Positions 1 to 8,494 are shown, counted from the stretch's first letter. The stretch is DNA of 32,634 nucleotides from Candidatus Kaiserbacteria bacterium RIFCSPLOWO2_01_FULL_45_25 (GCA_001781415.1 MFLT01000001.1:18966-51599); one strand, 5' to 3'. Program-made: numbers and translations. The notes: generated by a model from the letters alone, not told the origin.

Positions 1-22
1 AAACTTGAAATCAGTAGTAAGT

Positions 23-946
23 TTACCCGCCCTTCAGAGCTTTAATTTCTTCCTTTAGCTCAATCATCTTAATTTCTCGGTCGACCATGAACTGGTTGAG
101 TTTTTGTAGTTCTTCATTCTTTTCTTCGAATTTTTTGGCCGATTCAGCTATCTCCTTGTTTGATTTATTAAGACGGTACACCTTGTCTTGGAGGCTAATA
201 GCCATTTGATCAAATGAATTAGCTAGAATTCCAGTTTCGTTTGGCAAGGCCAATAGTTCCTTTTGAATACGGACATCAATTTCACCTGCCGCTAGCTTTT
301 TGGTAGCAACGGTTAGGTTGTGAAGTGGACGGACAAACTTCTTGGAGAACTTAAGCACGTATAACATGCAACCAAAAATAAAAAAGATAAGCAGGATGGT
401 TCCACTTATCAGTGTGGTTTTATACAGGTTGCTTAGTTCCTCACGTCGACTAGCGATGTGTTCAAGTTCACCAAATAGCAGGATGGTACCGTTGTCTTGA
501 ACAAATTCAAACTGCTTAGTGGCGGCATTATAGTCGTCATAGTATGAATCGATGTTGCCACCTCGAAATCTAGCCACTCCTTCATCTACTAGGTTGATAA
601 ATTCATCAAGACTGGCCGCAAAGCCTATGAAGTTGGCTTTTGATTGGATGTCAGTTAAGTTTTCTTCAAGGAATAATTTTTGGGAGGCAATATCATTTTT
701 TACGTCTAGTAGTTGTTGGTCAGTTTCGTGTACGTCAGTATCAATACTGAGCATGATGGTATTGAAAGCTTCGTTCAAAGCGGCGCCAGATTCTAGGAGT
801 TGATATTTGGCAACCATCACGTCTGTAGCTGTTTTATACTCTTGCGTTACTTGCAGATTGATCATCAACACAAAAGTAGTGGTAAGCGAAAGAGCAGCGA
901 TAACAACAAGAAATGCTTTTAGTAACTGTCCCTTGATTCCGTACAT
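23..946 (-). CDS. HAMP-domain membrane sensor without an output domain
   Basis: 307 aa. An N-terminal membrane segment (about residues 10-30) is followed by an extracellular helical region of about 140 residues, resembling four-helix-bundle ligand domains of chemoreceptors. A second membrane segment lies at about 178-200. A HAMP domain follows (about 200-252, with VRPLHNLTVATKKLAAGEID). The protein ends in a charged coiled coil containing MVDREIKMIELKEEI, a linker of the sort that normally leads into a histidine kinase or PAS module. Here translation stops at that point, so no kinase, cyclase or methyl-accepting domain is present. It starts 2 nt after the sugar-binding-protein gene, so the two are probably cotranscribed and may act as ligand-binding protein and transducer. 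Any output partner would lie beyond the left edge. The HAMP call is firm; the signalling route is inferred. Confidence 0.8.
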   Translation of the reverse strand: MYGIKGQLLKAFLVVIAALSLTTTFVLMINLQVTQEYKTATDVMVAKYQLLESGAALNEAFNTIMLSIDTDVHETDQQLLDVKNDIASQKLFLEENLTDIQSKANFIGFAASLDEFINLVDEGVARFRGGNIDSYYDDYNAATKQFEFVQDNGTILLFGELEHIASRREELSNLYKTTLISGTILLIFFIFGCMLYVLKFSKKFVRPLHNLTVATKKLAAGEIDVRIQKELLALPNETGILANSFDQMAISLQDKVYRLNKSNKEIAESAKKFEEKNEELQKLNQFMVDREIKMIELKEEIKALKGG

Positions 947-948
947 AC

Positions 949-2127
949 TTACTCAGTGACGTAGATTTGACTGCGGGTATAGGTGCCGTCTGCAATAACA
1001 GTGCTGTCGATATTGGCTACGGTAACAGCAATTGGGTCAATTAGATAACTCGGTACGTCCATAAACCCATTATTGGTGGTGGCGTTTACTTCGGCTGGTT
1101 GACCGCTGGCAAAGAGAAGAGCTTCAGCTACAGCCTTTTCGGCAAGGAGTCTACCTGGCTTGTAGGCTGAGACGGTTTGGGTGCCCTTAAGCATGCGTTG
1201 CATGGCTTGGAGTTCTCCATCTTGTCCAGATACTGGAACTTTTCCAGCCAGGTCATGTTCTGCCAAGGCTTGAATAGCACCATAGGCTAGAGCATCGCTG
1301 GCAGTAACTACGGCATCCACGTGTCCATCATTATCTAGAAAGGCTTTGAGGTTCTTGTAGGCAACATCAGGACTCCACTCGGTAGTAAATTCATTGTATA
1401 CAAGATTTATTGTGCCGCTGGCTACTAGTGGTTCTAGTACACTCATGACACCGCTTTTTACTAGGTGGGCATTGTTGTCATTTGAAGATCCGCCAAGGTA
1501 GGCGACATCTGGTACGGCAATGGTGTCTGGGATTGCGTCAATCACATATCTAGCTCCTACCTCACCAACTTTTACACTGTCAAAGGAGAGATATAGGTCT
1601 GGAGCGCTGCCTTGAGTAAGACGATCATAGTTAATGACTTTGATACCAGCGGCTTGAGCTCTTGATAAAACTGCGTTTAAAGCAGTGGTATCGTGTGGTA
1701 CCACGATAATGACGTCAACTTTCTGAGAGATGAAGTTTTCAATTTGTGAAATTTGTTTTGCATCATCACCTTCGGCTACTAGAGTGGTTACTACCGCTCC
1801 TTGTTCTAGGGCTTTAGCAGTCATGATATCTCGTTCCACTGCCCAGCGTTGTGTCTTTAGGGTGTCTAGTGAAAGGCCAATTCGGACAATCTTTTCCGGG
1901 GTTTCAACTACATTGGTGTCTGTGTCTTTTCCTAAAAAGAAATAAGCTCCAGCTGCCAGCACTGCTAGCAGTAAAACACCAGTTAGAATTTTAATGAGGC
2001 TGCCTTTTGGAGCTGTGCTTGGCTCAAGCTCGCTGCCGTCGCTTTCAAGATGACTGGTAACAATATCCATCCCATTATTATTAATATTTGTCTCTACGCC
2101 TTTATCTTCTCCAAAGTTTTCATTCAT
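949..2127 (-). CDS. Membrane-anchored XylF-like sugar-binding protein
   Basis: 392 aa, type 1 periplasmic binding protein. The closest resemblance I recognise is the D-xylose-binding XylF/ChvE group: RWAVERDIMTAKALEQGA, QISQIENFISQKVDVIIVVP, KVINYDRL and the terminal region with DVPSYLIDPIAVT. Instead of a cleavable signal or lipobox it has a 42-residue polar N-terminus, then one membrane segment (about 43-65), so the binding domain is tethered outside the cell. No ABC permease or ATPase gene is nearby. The following gene on the same strand is a HAMP sensor 2 nt downstream, which suggests sensing rather than import. The ATG lies 6 nt after a TACAAT -10 box, with no Shine-Dalgarno sequence. 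The family is secure; the exact sugar is not known. Confidence 0.88.
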   Translation of the reverse strand: MNENFGEDKGVETNINNNGMDIVTSHLESDGSELEPSTAPKGSLIKILTGVLLLAVLAAGAYFFLGKDTDTNVVETPEKIVRIGLSLDTLKTQRWAVERDIMTAKALEQGAVVTTLVAEGDDAKQISQIENFISQKVDVIIVVPHDTTALNAVLSRAQAAGIKVINYDRLTQGSAPDLYLSFDSVKVGEVGARYVIDAIPDTIAVPDVAYLGGSSNDNNAHLVKSGVMSVLEPLVASGTINLVYNEFTTEWSPDVAYKNLKAFLDNDGHVDAVVTASDALAYGAIQALAEHDLAGKVPVSGQDGELQAMQRMLKGTQTVSAYKPGRLLAEKAVAEALLFASGQPAEVNATTNNGFMDVPSYLIDPIAVTVANIDSTVIADGTYTRSQIYVTE

Positions 2128-2133
2128 ATATCA

Positions 2134-2139
2134 ATTGTA
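2134..2139 (-). promoter_or_regulatory. -10 box of the sugar-binding protein/sensor operon
   Basis: TACAAT on the minus strand, ending 6 nt before the ATG at 2127. The message would start at or next to the initiation codon. No clear -35 box was seen. Confidence 0.5.
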
Positions 2140-2203
2140 GTATGCCTACTGTCTCTTGATAGAACTTATGCACTATGTTTATAAAGACTCACGGAGTTTG
2201 TTT

Positions 2204-2209
2204 TATAAT
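2204..2209 (+). promoter_or_regulatory. -10 box for the 186-aa protein gene
   Basis: TATAAT with a TG dinucleotide 5 nt upstream. It ends 6 nt before the ATG at 2216, consistent with a leaderless transcript. Confidence 0.6.
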
Positions 2210-2215
2210 TAAATT

Positions 2216-2776
2216 ATGAAAAAGACAGCTGTAGATAATAAGAAGATCTTAAAAGATTTGAATGCTGAGCTGAAGAGACTCCAAGCCGAATTAGTAAAAG
2301 CCAATAAGATAGAAGGGAAGGATGCTTATATAGATGTAAAGGTAAAAAAGAACCAAGCGCGGTTTCAAAGAGTTAAACAAAAGGGTGTCGAGGATAAAGC
2401 CTTTGGGAAGTTTTATATTGAAATAGATATCACAGCTAAGCAAACTGACGTGTTTGTACCAATGTCAGTGGCTTCAGGGAAGAAGGCGGCTGGGTTCATG
2501 TATCAAATTGAGGGTACTGCCGAAGGTTCGATAGTAACTACTGATATAAAGGTGCGGGGTGAAGGATTGTCGCAAGTAACGGTAGGGACACTTCTTTATG
2601 CCAAGATTCCAGCTGGTAAAACTGCTTCATTTCAAATCCAAGCCACCATCCGAGGGTCTTTTGGTAAAACATACAAAATTGTCTTCACTCGCCTTAATTA
2701 CAAACTACAGCTAGCTGATGCGCGGTACCAGCAGTACCTCAAAGAGATATCTTCAAGTAGTGTGAAGTTTGGTTAA
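2216..2776 (+). CDS. Hypothetical soluble protein with Lys-rich coiled-coil N-terminus
   Basis: 186 aa; I do not recognise a family. Residues 1-35 are rich in Lys, Leu and Glu (KKILKDLNAELKRLQAELVK) and should form a short coiled coil. The rest looks beta-rich, with alternating hydrophobic residues and Gly turns (FYIEIDITAKQTDVFVPMSV, GFMYQIEGTAEG, IKVRGEG). There is no signal peptide, membrane segment or cysteine, so it is probably cytoplasmic. It is a single-gene unit with its own -10 box 6 nt before the ATG and a strong terminator right after it. A structure search would be the way to place it. Confidence 0.75.
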   Translation: MKKTAVDNKKILKDLNAELKRLQAELVKANKIEGKDAYIDVKVKKNQARFQRVKQKGVEDKAFGKFYIEIDITAKQTDVFVPMSVASGKKAAGFMYQIEGTAEGSIVTTDIKVRGEGLSQVTVGTLLYAKIPAGKTASFQIQATIRGSFGKTYKIVFTRLNYKLQLADARYQQYLKEISSSSVKFG

Positions 2777-2792
2777 TTGAGCTAGTCATAAT

Positions 2793-2832
2793 AATTAAAA
2801 CAAAAACCGCTCCGGCGGTTTTTGTTTTAATT
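2793..2832. terminator. Strong, possibly bidirectional rho-independent terminator
   Basis: Perfect 18-bp inverted repeat with a TCCG loop: arms 2793-2810 and 2815-2832, GC core ACCGC/GCGGT, flanked by A-rich and T-rich sides (GGTTTTTGTTTT). It ends the 186-aa gene and insulates the copper operon promoter, whose -35 box begins on its last base. Confidence 0.9.
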
Positions 2833-2861
2833 TGCACTATACCCCCATGGGGGTATATACT
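2832..2861 (+). promoter_or_regulatory. Copper operon promoter with embedded CsoR operator
   Basis: -35 TTGCAC (2832-2837) and -10 TATACT (2856-2861) are 18 bp apart. The spacer is a perfect 20-bp palindrome (2838-2857) with the C5-AT-G5 core (ACCCCCATGGGGGT) typical of CsoR operators. Apo-CsoR bound here would block RNA polymerase, and Cu(I) binding would release it. The -10 ends 8 nt before the csoR ATG, so this transcript also appears leaderless. Confidence 0.85.
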
Positions 2862-2869
2862 ATCAGTAT

Positions 2870-3145
2870 ATGAAATACATGGTGGACAAAAATAAAGGGG
2901 CACTGGTTAGACGCCTCAAACTAATTGAAGGACAGGTACGTGGTTTACAAAAAATGATTGAGAGTGATACGTATTGTATAGACATAATCACTCAAACCTC
3001 AGCCGTGAAGCAAGGACTTTCTAATGTGGAAGACTTGCTACTAGAGAATCACCTTGGTGGATGTATTTTAAATCAGGTAAAGGCCGGCCAGGTTGAAAAA
3101 GCCAAACAAGAGATTTTGAAAGTGTATAAGCTAAAGAGAAAATAA
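2870..3145 (+). CDS. csoR: CsoR-type copper-sensing repressor
   Basis: 91 aa, full length for the CsoR/RcnR/FrmR (DUF156) family of all-helical tetrameric repressors. The Cu(I) ligand set is complete: Cys36, His61 and Cys65 (YCID, ENHLGGC), at the same numbering as Mycobacterium tuberculosis CsoR. This separates it from FrmR and RcnR. DNA-contacting basic residues lie in the first helix ([15 protein letters not shown]). The stop is 1 nt from the copA ATG, and the operator palindrome lies directly upstream, so the operon is autoregulated. A second in-frame ATG lies three codons later; the first fits the Cys36 register and the promoter position. Confidence 0.93.
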   Translation: MKYMVDKNKGALVRRLKLIEGQVRGLQKMIESDTYCIDIITQTSAVKQGLSNVEDLLLENHLGGCILNQVKAGQVEKAKQEILKVYKLKRK

Positions 3146-3146
3146 T

Positions 3147-5462
3147 ATGAATAAAATTTCTAGCGGAGTGAAAGCACAAACATATGCGGTGAAAGGGATG
3201 CACTGTGCCTCATGTTCATCAGTTATTGAGAGAACTTTTAAAAAAATTGATGGTGTGCAATCAGTTGAAGTTAACTATGGTACGGAAAAGGCTAAGATTA
3301 CCTTTGATCCTGCCAAGACCAGTCCTCATGAACTGTCTAAGCATATTGAGCCACTGGGTTATTCACTAGCAGTCCCTGCTTCGGCAGAAGAAATGGGTAT
3401 GTCAGCAGACGAGCACGCTGCTCATCTGGGACTAAATCAATCCAAGGCTGAAAAACTGGCTGAAGTGGCTGATATGCGCACCAAGGTACTTTCAGCTATT
3501 CCGCTCGCTATCTTTGCTGCTTTTGTCATGGGTTGGGATATTCTTGCTGAGTATAATCTGGCTCCGGCGATGAGTTACACCCTCAAGGAATTCTTCCACC
3601 ACTTGCTGCCGATTTTTGCTACTTACATTTTATTTGTGGTGGGTAAGCCATACTTGCTCGGCTTCTACCGATTTCTCCGCTACGGTAAGGCCAACATGGA
3701 TACACTTATTGGTATCGGTACGGTCGCTGCCTTTTTATACAGTTTTGTGGTCAGTGCCTTTGAGGATGTGCTTAGTCCGTTCATAAATGTTGAATACCAG
3801 TACTACGATGTCACTATTGTCGTTATTACTTTTATTGCTCTCGGGAAATACCTGGAGGCCCGTTCAAAGATAAAGACGGGAGATGCCATTGAAAAACTTT
3901 TGAATCTTCAGGCCAAGACGGCTTTGGTGATTCGCAACGGCGTGGAGGTGGAGGTATCAATAAACGATGTTAAGCATGGTGATTTAATTGTGGTAAAGCC
4001 AGGTGCAAAGATTCCTGTTGATGGTGTCATTACTGAAGGGGAGTCGTATATTGATGAGTCGATGGTGACTGGTGAACCAATGCCAACTCAGAAAAAAGTC
4101 GGAGACGTAGTGGTGTCCGGCACGATAAATACCAGCGGCGCGTTTATATTTGAAGCTACTAAAGTTGGATCAGAGACACTCTTGGCGCAGATTATAAAAA
4201 TGGTTGAGGAGGCACAAGGCAGTAAGGCTCCAATACAGGCACTGGCAGACAAAATCTCAGCAATCTTTGTGCCTATTGTTCTGGTGATTGCCTTTTTGTC
4301 ATTAGGAATCTGGTTGATTGTTGGGTCACAGTATTTAGGATTTTCCCAAGCGTTATCCTTTGGTTTGGTCTCGTTTGTCGGCATTCTAGTTATTGCTTGC
4401 CCGTGTGCGCTTGGACTGGCGACACCAACCGCCATTATTGTGGGTGTCGGGAAAGGTGCCAAGGAGGGGATTTTAATTAAAGATGCCGCTACTTTGGAGA
4501 AACTACATAAGGTAAATACCGTGGTGGTTGATAAAACGGGAACTATCACTAAAGGGAAGCCAACTTTGGTTGATATACAAAACCTTTCAACTCAAACCGA
4601 TGAGGAACTAGTGTCGATATTGGCATCTCTAGAGAAGAAGTCTGAGCACCCAATTGCCAACGCTATTGTGAATTATGCTAAAGAAAAGGGTGTTGCCATC
4701 ACAGAAACTTCAGGCTTTGAAATTATTCAAGGCAAAGGTCTTAAGGGAGTAATTAATGGCACTGAATATTTTGTTGGCAATACAAAGCTGGTTAGCGACC
4801 TTGGGGTTTCCTTTGATGCTACAAAATTGAATGAGTTTACTGCTCAAGGTAAGACACCAGTTATTTTGGCGACAAAAGAGGCTGTGCTTGGTTTTGTAAT
4901 GGTGGCAGACGAAATAAAACCAGAATCAAAGCAGGCGGTGGCAGATCTGCACAAGCTAGGCATTAAAGTAGTGATGCTGACTGGTGATGATGAAAAGGCA
5001 GCTAGACACATCGCTTCACTAGTTGGAATTGATGAGGTGGTGGCTCATGTCTTGCCACAAGATAAGCTAGAAAAAATTAAGGAGTTGCAGGCGCAAGGTC
5101 ATATTGTGGCTATGGCTGGTGATGGGGTAAATGACGCGCCGGCTCTGGCACAATCTGATGTGGGAATTGCTATGGGTACTGGAACTGATGTCGCAATTGA
5201 GTCTGCTGGCATCACTCTCTTGGGTGGAGACATTTCTAAGTTAGTGAAAGCCATTAAACTTTCAAAAATAACCATGCGAGGAATTAAACAAAATCTCTTC
5301 TGGGCTTTTATCTACAACATTGTCGGTATACCACTGGCGGCCGGGGCTTTCTATCCAATCTTCGGTTGGCTCTTGAATCCTATCTTTGCTGGTTTTGCTA
5401 TGGGGATGTCTTCGGTATCGGTGGTATCAAATTCACTACGAATTAAAACTAAGAAATTATAA
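3147..5462 (+). CDS. copA: Cu(I)-exporting P1B-1 ATPase CopA
   Basis: 771 aa, normal length. One N-terminal heavy-metal-associated domain has the Cu-binding MHCASC motif (Cys20, Cys23). The membrane metal site is CPC (Cys418-Pro-Cys420). TGE (308-310) is the actuator loop, DKTGT carries the phosphorylated Asp462, and GDGVNDAP (from 658) closes the P-domain. The last two membrane helices carry the P1B-1 copper signatures (YN in [11 protein letters not shown] in [11 protein letters not shown]), so Cu(I), not Zn, is the expected substrate. Cotranscribed with csoR (1 nt gap) and the HMA/DsbD-like gene (2 nt gap). It pumps cytosolic Cu(I) outward at the cost of ATP. Confidence 0.97.
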   Translation: MNKISSGVKAQTYAVKGMHCASCSSVIERTFKKIDGVQSVEVNYGTEKAKITFDPAKTSPHELSKHIEPLGYSLAVPASAEEMGMSADEHAAHLGLNQSKAEKLAEVADMRTKVLSAIPLAIFAAFVMGWDILAEYNLAPAMSYTLKEFFHHLLPIFATYILFVVGKPYLLGFYRFLRYGKANMDTLIGIGTVAAFLYSFVVSAFEDVLSPFINVEYQYYDVTIVVITFIALGKYLEARSKIKTGDAIEKLLNLQAKTALVIRNGVEVEVSINDVKHGDLIVVKPGAKIPVDGVITEGESYIDESMVTGEPMPTQKKVGDVVVSGTINTSGAFIFEATKVGSETLLAQIIKMVEEAQGSKAPIQALADKISAIFVPIVLVIAFLSLGIWLIVGSQYLGFSQALSFGLVSFVGILVIACPCALGLATPTAIIVGVGKGAKEGILIKDAATLEKLHKVNTVVVDKTGTITKGKPTLVDIQNLSTQTDEELVSILASLEKKSEHPIANAIVNYAKEKGVAITETSGFEIIQGKGLKGVINGTEYFVGNTKLVSDLGVSFDATKLNEFTAQGKTPVILATKEAVLGFVMVADEIKPESKQAVADLHKLGIKVVMLTGDDEKAARHIASLVGIDEVVAHVLPQDKLEKIKELQAQGHIVAMAGDGVNDAPALAQSDVGIAMGTGTDVAIESAGITLLGGDISKLVKAIKLSKITMRGIKQNLFWAFIYNIVGIPLAAGAFYPIFGWLLNPIFAGFAMGMSSVSVVSNSLRIKTKKL

Positions 5463-5464
5463 TT

Positions 5465-6472
5465 ATGAGCACATATACATTTCATGTTTCCGGCACTCAC
5501 TGCGCCTCTTGCAAGATTCTCATTGAGGATATATTAAGTGAACAAAATAATATACATAGTGTGCGGGTTGATTTAGAGAAGGAAGTAGTGGAGGTAGAAA
5601 CTGACATCAACTATGATTCTGTTGAGCTAGCAAAAATGCTCACCGACAAAATCCAACCAAATGGTTATAGCTTGTCTGTAACCAAAGAATCAACGACAAA
5701 AGTTGAGGGTGATGTAATTTGGCAAGCGATTCCTATAGGACTCGTGATTCTGATGCTCTTCTTCCTGCTTCAGAAATCTGGAATTCTTAATTTAGGTCTT
5801 GGTGGACAAACTACTTATGTCACCAGCTTTATTATTGGCCTAATTGCGTCTGTCTCTAGCTGTCTGGCGGTTGTGGGTGGGTTGGTGTTGTCTTTGTCGG
5901 CCAAGGTATCGCAAGACAACATGAGTGACACCAAGACGTTTACACTTTTTCATGTCGGAAGATTGGTGAGTTTTGCTGGGCTCGGTGGAGTACTCGGGGC
6001 AATCGGTGGCGCAGTGGGAATTAATTTTACCTTCACGGCTTTACTGGGTATTTTGGCTTCAGTGGTCATGTTGCTACTTGGTTTGAACTTAGTTGGAGTT
6101 TTTGAAAAGAATAAAATTTCTTTACCATCAGGAATATTTAGTTTCTTCAGAAAGGTTGAACATAAGACTCTAACTCCGCTTATCCTAGGCTTCGCCACCT
6201 TCTTCTTACCTTGTGGCTTTACGCAATCAATGCAGGTGTCTGCACTAAGTAGCGGTTCCTTTACGTCTGGCTTTCTTATTATGTTTGCGTTTGCGCTAGG
6301 TACGTTACCGATGCTCTTGTTGCTTTCCTTTGGTTCAGCCTCTTTTGCTCACTCAAAATATGCGCCACTATTCTTTAAGTCTGCTGGTGTAGTGGTTATC
6401 GGTCTGGGGTTATTTGCGCTTTTGGCTGGGTTAGCTGGTCTCGGAATTATCAGTCCGTTATTTAATATATAA
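5465..6472 (+). CDS. HMA domain fused to a DsbD/SafE-like membrane protein
   Basis: 335 aa. Residues 1-70 form a heavy-metal-associated domain with a THCASC copper motif (Cys13, Cys16). A hydrophobic part with about six to seven membrane segments follows, of the DsbD transmembrane / TauE-SafE-like type found in copper-handling proteins. Its two halves each keep a single Cys at the expected place: SSCLAVVGG (Cys133) and LPCGFTQ (Cys250). In DsbD such a pair moves electrons across the membrane; whether this one moves electrons, copper or both is unknown. In related proteins that I recall, a cupredoxin-like domain is fused at the C-terminus. Here that domain is the separate next gene, 9 nt downstream. 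Confidence 0.85.
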   Translation: MSTYTFHVSGTHCASCKILIEDILSEQNNIHSVRVDLEKEVVEVETDINYDSVELAKMLTDKIQPNGYSLSVTKESTTKVEGDVIWQAIPIGLVILMLFFLLQKSGILNLGLGGQTTYVTSFIIGLIASVSSCLAVVGGLVLSLSAKVSQDNMSDTKTFTLFHVGRLVSFAGLGGVLGAIGGAVGINFTFTALLGILASVVMLLLGLNLVGVFEKNKISLPSGIFSFFRKVEHKTLTPLILGFATFFLPCGFTQSMQVSALSSGSFTSGFLIMFAFALGTLPMLLLLSFGSASFAHSKYAPLFFKSAGVVVIGLGLFALLAGLAGLGIISPLFNI

Positions 6473-6481
6473 CTAAATTTT

Positions 6482-6877
6482 ATGAATAAAATTGCCTTAT
6501 CAATTGTCACTGTCAGTCTAGTTATTGGCATTGGTATTATTTTCCTCGATGGTTTAAAGGGTGTGGAAACTGCTGGTGTGCAGTCAGGACAGAATATTGA
6601 AATCAGAGATGGTGTTCAGTACATAACCATAAACGCCAAGGGTGGATATTCTCCTAGAGTAACTACAGCGGAGGCTGATATTCCCACCAAGCTGATTGTG
6701 AAAACCAATGGCACATATGATTGCTCTACAGCCTTGGTGATTCGATCAATTGGTTACCAGAAGATTTTGCCTCAAACTGGGGAGGAGGTAATAGACATTG
6801 GAACAGCAAAACCAGGTACAAGCCTGGCTGGTACCTGCAGCATGGGTATGTATAATTTTTCTATAAATTTTGATTAA
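6482..6877 (+). CDS. Membrane-anchored cupredoxin-like copper protein
   Basis: 131 aa. An N-terminal membrane segment (about residues 4-23) exports a single small beta domain. It matches the cupredoxin-like (EfeO-type) pattern: GGYSPRVTTAEADIPTKL, then NGTYDCSTALVIRSIG, a LPQTGEE turn and the ligand loop GTCSMGMYNFSI. Cys and Met residues in the last loop, plus the earlier Cys, are plausible Cu ligands. The histidine of classical blue-copper sites is not evident. It is the last gene of the csoR-copA operon, and most likely takes or holds copper on the outer face for the preceding HMA/DsbD-like protein. Confidence 0.75.
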   Translation: MNKIALSIVTVSLVIGIGIIFLDGLKGVETAGVQSGQNIEIRDGVQYITINAKGGYSPRVTTAEADIPTKLIVKTNGTYDCSTALVIRSIGYQKILPQTGEEVIDIGTAKPGTSLAGTCSMGMYNFSINFD

Positions 6878-7028
6878 GAATTCCACAAAAATTTGCTTTC
6901 GCATGATAATCGTGTGCTAATCACTATTAATGTAATTTCCAGGTGGATGGGGCGTCATAAATAATAAAGAGAGGGCATTTTATTATTAATAATTTATTAG
7001 TATGGGTCTATAAGAAAATACATATTCT

Positions 7029-7487
7029 ATGTCTAAGCAAAAATTAAATGTATCGGTTTTTATTAACGCACCAAGGGAGAAAGTCTGGGATACTCTTCTA
7101 GGATACGATTCATATAAAGAGTGGACAAAATCCTTTAATCCAACTTCACGCTTTGAAGGGGATTGGAGTGAGGGTTCAAAAATTCGTTTTTTGGGCACTG
7201 ATGAGAATGGAGGGAATGAAGGTGGAATGGTTAGTCGAATTGCTAAGAATATACCTAATCAATTTATCTCCATACAGCATCTTGGTATTATCGAAAATGG
7301 TGTCGAAGATACCACTAGTCCTAAAGCTAAGATGTGGACGCCGGCCTTTGAGAACTACACCTTAACAGCCAAGGATGGTGGTACGGAATTGGTAGTGGAG
7401 CAAGACCTCGACGAGGAGTACTTGGCGGGGTTTACCGAGATGTGGAACAAGGCTCTCCAGGTCTTAAAAGAATTGGCTGAGAAGTAA
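7029..7487 (+). CDS. SRPBCC (START-like) family protein
   Basis: 152 aa. The N-terminus KLNVSVFINAPREKVWDTL is the first strand and helix of the SRPBCC/AHSA1-like fold, followed by YDSYKEWTKSFNPTSRFEGDW and a late ENYTLTAKDGGTELVVEQDL strand pair. The last helix (EMWNKALQVLKELAE) closes the hydrophobic cavity. Such proteins bind hydrophobic ligands or act as Hsp90 co-factors; nothing here tells which. It stands alone between a 151-nt AT-rich spacer and its own terminator. A TATAAG at 7009-7014 could be its -10 box. Confidence 0.85.
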   Translation: MSKQKLNVSVFINAPREKVWDTLLGYDSYKEWTKSFNPTSRFEGDWSEGSKIRFLGTDENGGNEGGMVSRIAKNIPNQFISIQHLGIIENGVEDTTSPKAKMWTPAFENYTLTAKDGGTELVVEQDLDEEYLAGFTEMWNKALQVLKELAEK

Positions 7488-7501
7488 TTAAGTACAAAAT
7501 T

Positions 7502-7524
7502 GCACCCCACGAAGGGTGCTTTTT
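7502..7524 (+). terminator. Rho-independent terminator after the SRPBCC gene
   Basis: GCACCC (7502-7507), a 6-nt loop, GGGTGC (7514-7519), then TTTTT. It lies only 10 bp before the -10 box of the Nudix gene. Confidence 0.85.
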
Positions 7525-7533
7525 CTGTTCTGA

Positions 7534-7539
7534 TATACT
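7534..7539 (+). promoter_or_regulatory. Extended -10 box of the Nudix gene
   Basis: TGATATACT: extended TGN plus TATACT, ending 6 nt before the ATG at 7546. Probably leaderless. Confidence 0.6.
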
Positions 7540-7545
7540 GGGTGC

Positions 7546-8031
7546 ATGGCTCACTTAAATTATTATCTCGACCTTTGTGTTGATACTTATGTTGTAAATA
7601 ACGGGGCGGTGTTGTTGCGTCTTCATGATAAATATAATTACTGGGGTGCACCGGGAGGACATATTGACCCAGGTGAAGATGTAAATGAAGCTGCTCTGAG
7701 AGAGGTATGGGAAGAGGTCGGTCTAAAAGCCGAGTTGGTCGGTCCAGCTTGGTGGAGTAAAAATGATAGTGATAAAAATAAAGACTTAGTCCCACCAATA
7801 TTTGTGAATCGACATAAGATTACTGATTCACACGATCACTCGGCTTTTATTTTTGCGGCAAAGGTGTCATCAAGGGATGTTAAGCCACAGTTACATGAAG
7901 ATGTGGTATCCGCCGCTTCGTGCCTTTGGGTAACTAAAGATGAACTAATTAAATTGAAAGAGACTGACGACCGATTGGGTCATGATACTTATAGATACGC
8001 TATGGCGGCCTTGGCTTTAGTAGGAGAGTAA
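7546..8031 (+). CDS. Nudix hydrolase
   Basis: 161 aa. A complete Nudix box spans residues 38-60 (G-x5-E-x7-REVWEEVGL), including the Mg-binding REVWEE core. The substrate should therefore be a nucleoside diphosphate linked to another group, with cleavage at the pyrophosphate. The box alone does not define the substrate: oxidised nucleotides, nucleotide sugars or cap-like ends are all possible. The ATG lies 6 nt behind an extended -10 box. A palindromic repeat begins about 20 nt after the stop. Confidence 0.93.
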   Translation: MAHLNYYLDLCVDTYVVNNGAVLLRLHDKYNYWGAPGGHIDPGEDVNEAALREVWEEVGLKAELVGPAWWSKNDSDKNKDLVPPIFVNRHKITDSHDHSAFIFAAKVSSRDVKPQLHEDVVSAASCLWVTKDELIKLKETDDRLGHDTYRYAMAALALVGE

Positions 8032-8051
8032 AAAAGTCGGACAGACTCACC

Positions 8052-8139
8052 TGCTGACATAACTAACTAAGCCAGTGCAAAATAGTATGGTTAACCGTAC
8101 TAGTTTGCACTGGCTTCTGATGTTCTGTGATAAACAAAA
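8052..8139 (+). repeat. GGTTAACC-core palindromic repeat, copy 1
   Basis: The core 8070-8115 is a 46-bp inverted repeat centred on GGTTAACC, with 21 of 23 pairs matching. The surrounding sequence (CTAACTAA on the left; CTGTGA and a CAAAG-type end on the right) is shared with copy 2 at 11974-12063. There is no T-tract, so it is not a standard terminator. It lies between the Nudix gene and the terminator of the converging 102-aa gene. Confidence 0.85.
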
Positions 8140-8175
8140 GCCGCCCGACAGGCCGAGTTGGCTTCTGTGGGCGGC
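8140..8175 (-). terminator. Terminator of the 102-aa minus-strand gene
   Basis: GC-rich stem of GCCGCCC with GGGCGGC (outer arms 8140-8151 and 8165-8175, one bulge) and an inner GCC/GGC pair. On the minus strand it is followed by TTTTGTTTA. It begins 4 nt after that gene's TGA. Confidence 0.8.
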
Positions 8176-8178
8176 GGT

Positions 8179-8487
8179 TCACTTTGGCTTTTTTAGGTTA
8201 GCCATGAGATTGAAGTAACCTCGACGGGCGCAGGTGACATCGCAATACGTGGATGTTCGACGAGCATTTGCAAGGGTGACATTATGTTTCTCGGCGTAAC
8301 CTTCAGGATCTTCCATTCTGACTACCACAGCCGTCGTGTGTTGACGAATAGGGGTTTGGCAATTGCCACAGCGTTTGCCCAGCTTAAGCTGTTCATGATC
8401 TGCTTTCCAACCCGGACGGACTGGTACGTCAAGTCCAGATTCATTTGGCGGCAGAATGACTATTGGAGGGGGATTTTCGGTGTCCAT
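8179..8487 (-). CDS. Hypothetical protein with a Cys-pair (zinc-ribbon-like) motif
   Basis: 102 aa, no family recognised. A Pro-rich N-terminus (ENPPPIVILPPNESG) leads to CGNCQTP and, about 40 residues later, TYCDVTCARRGY. CxxC plus CxxxC could bind one zinc ion. No membrane segment or signal peptide is present. The gene has a full promoter (-35 TTTACA, 16 bp, -10 TAATCT), a strong Shine-Dalgarno sequence (AGGAGA, 7 nt spacing) and its own terminator. It is thus a self-contained unit, unlike most genes around it, and it looks richer in G+C than its neighbours. Confidence 0.75.
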   Translation of the reverse strand: MDTENPPPIVILPPNESGLDVPVRPGWKADHEQLKLGKRCGNCQTPIRQHTTAVVVRMEDPEGYAEKHNVTLANARRTSTYCDVTCARRGYFNLMANLKKPK

Positions 8488-8494
8488 CTAGTAC

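Noticed and set aside
4088..4549. 153-residue open frame antisense to copA
   Set aside because: Shadow of the strongly conserved copA coding frame; no start signals and no domain.
8070..8115. Palindrome read as a rho-independent terminator of the Nudix gene
   Set aside because: No T-tract on either side, and a clearly related sequence with flanking similarity occurs at 11974-12063, so it is treated as a repeat element.
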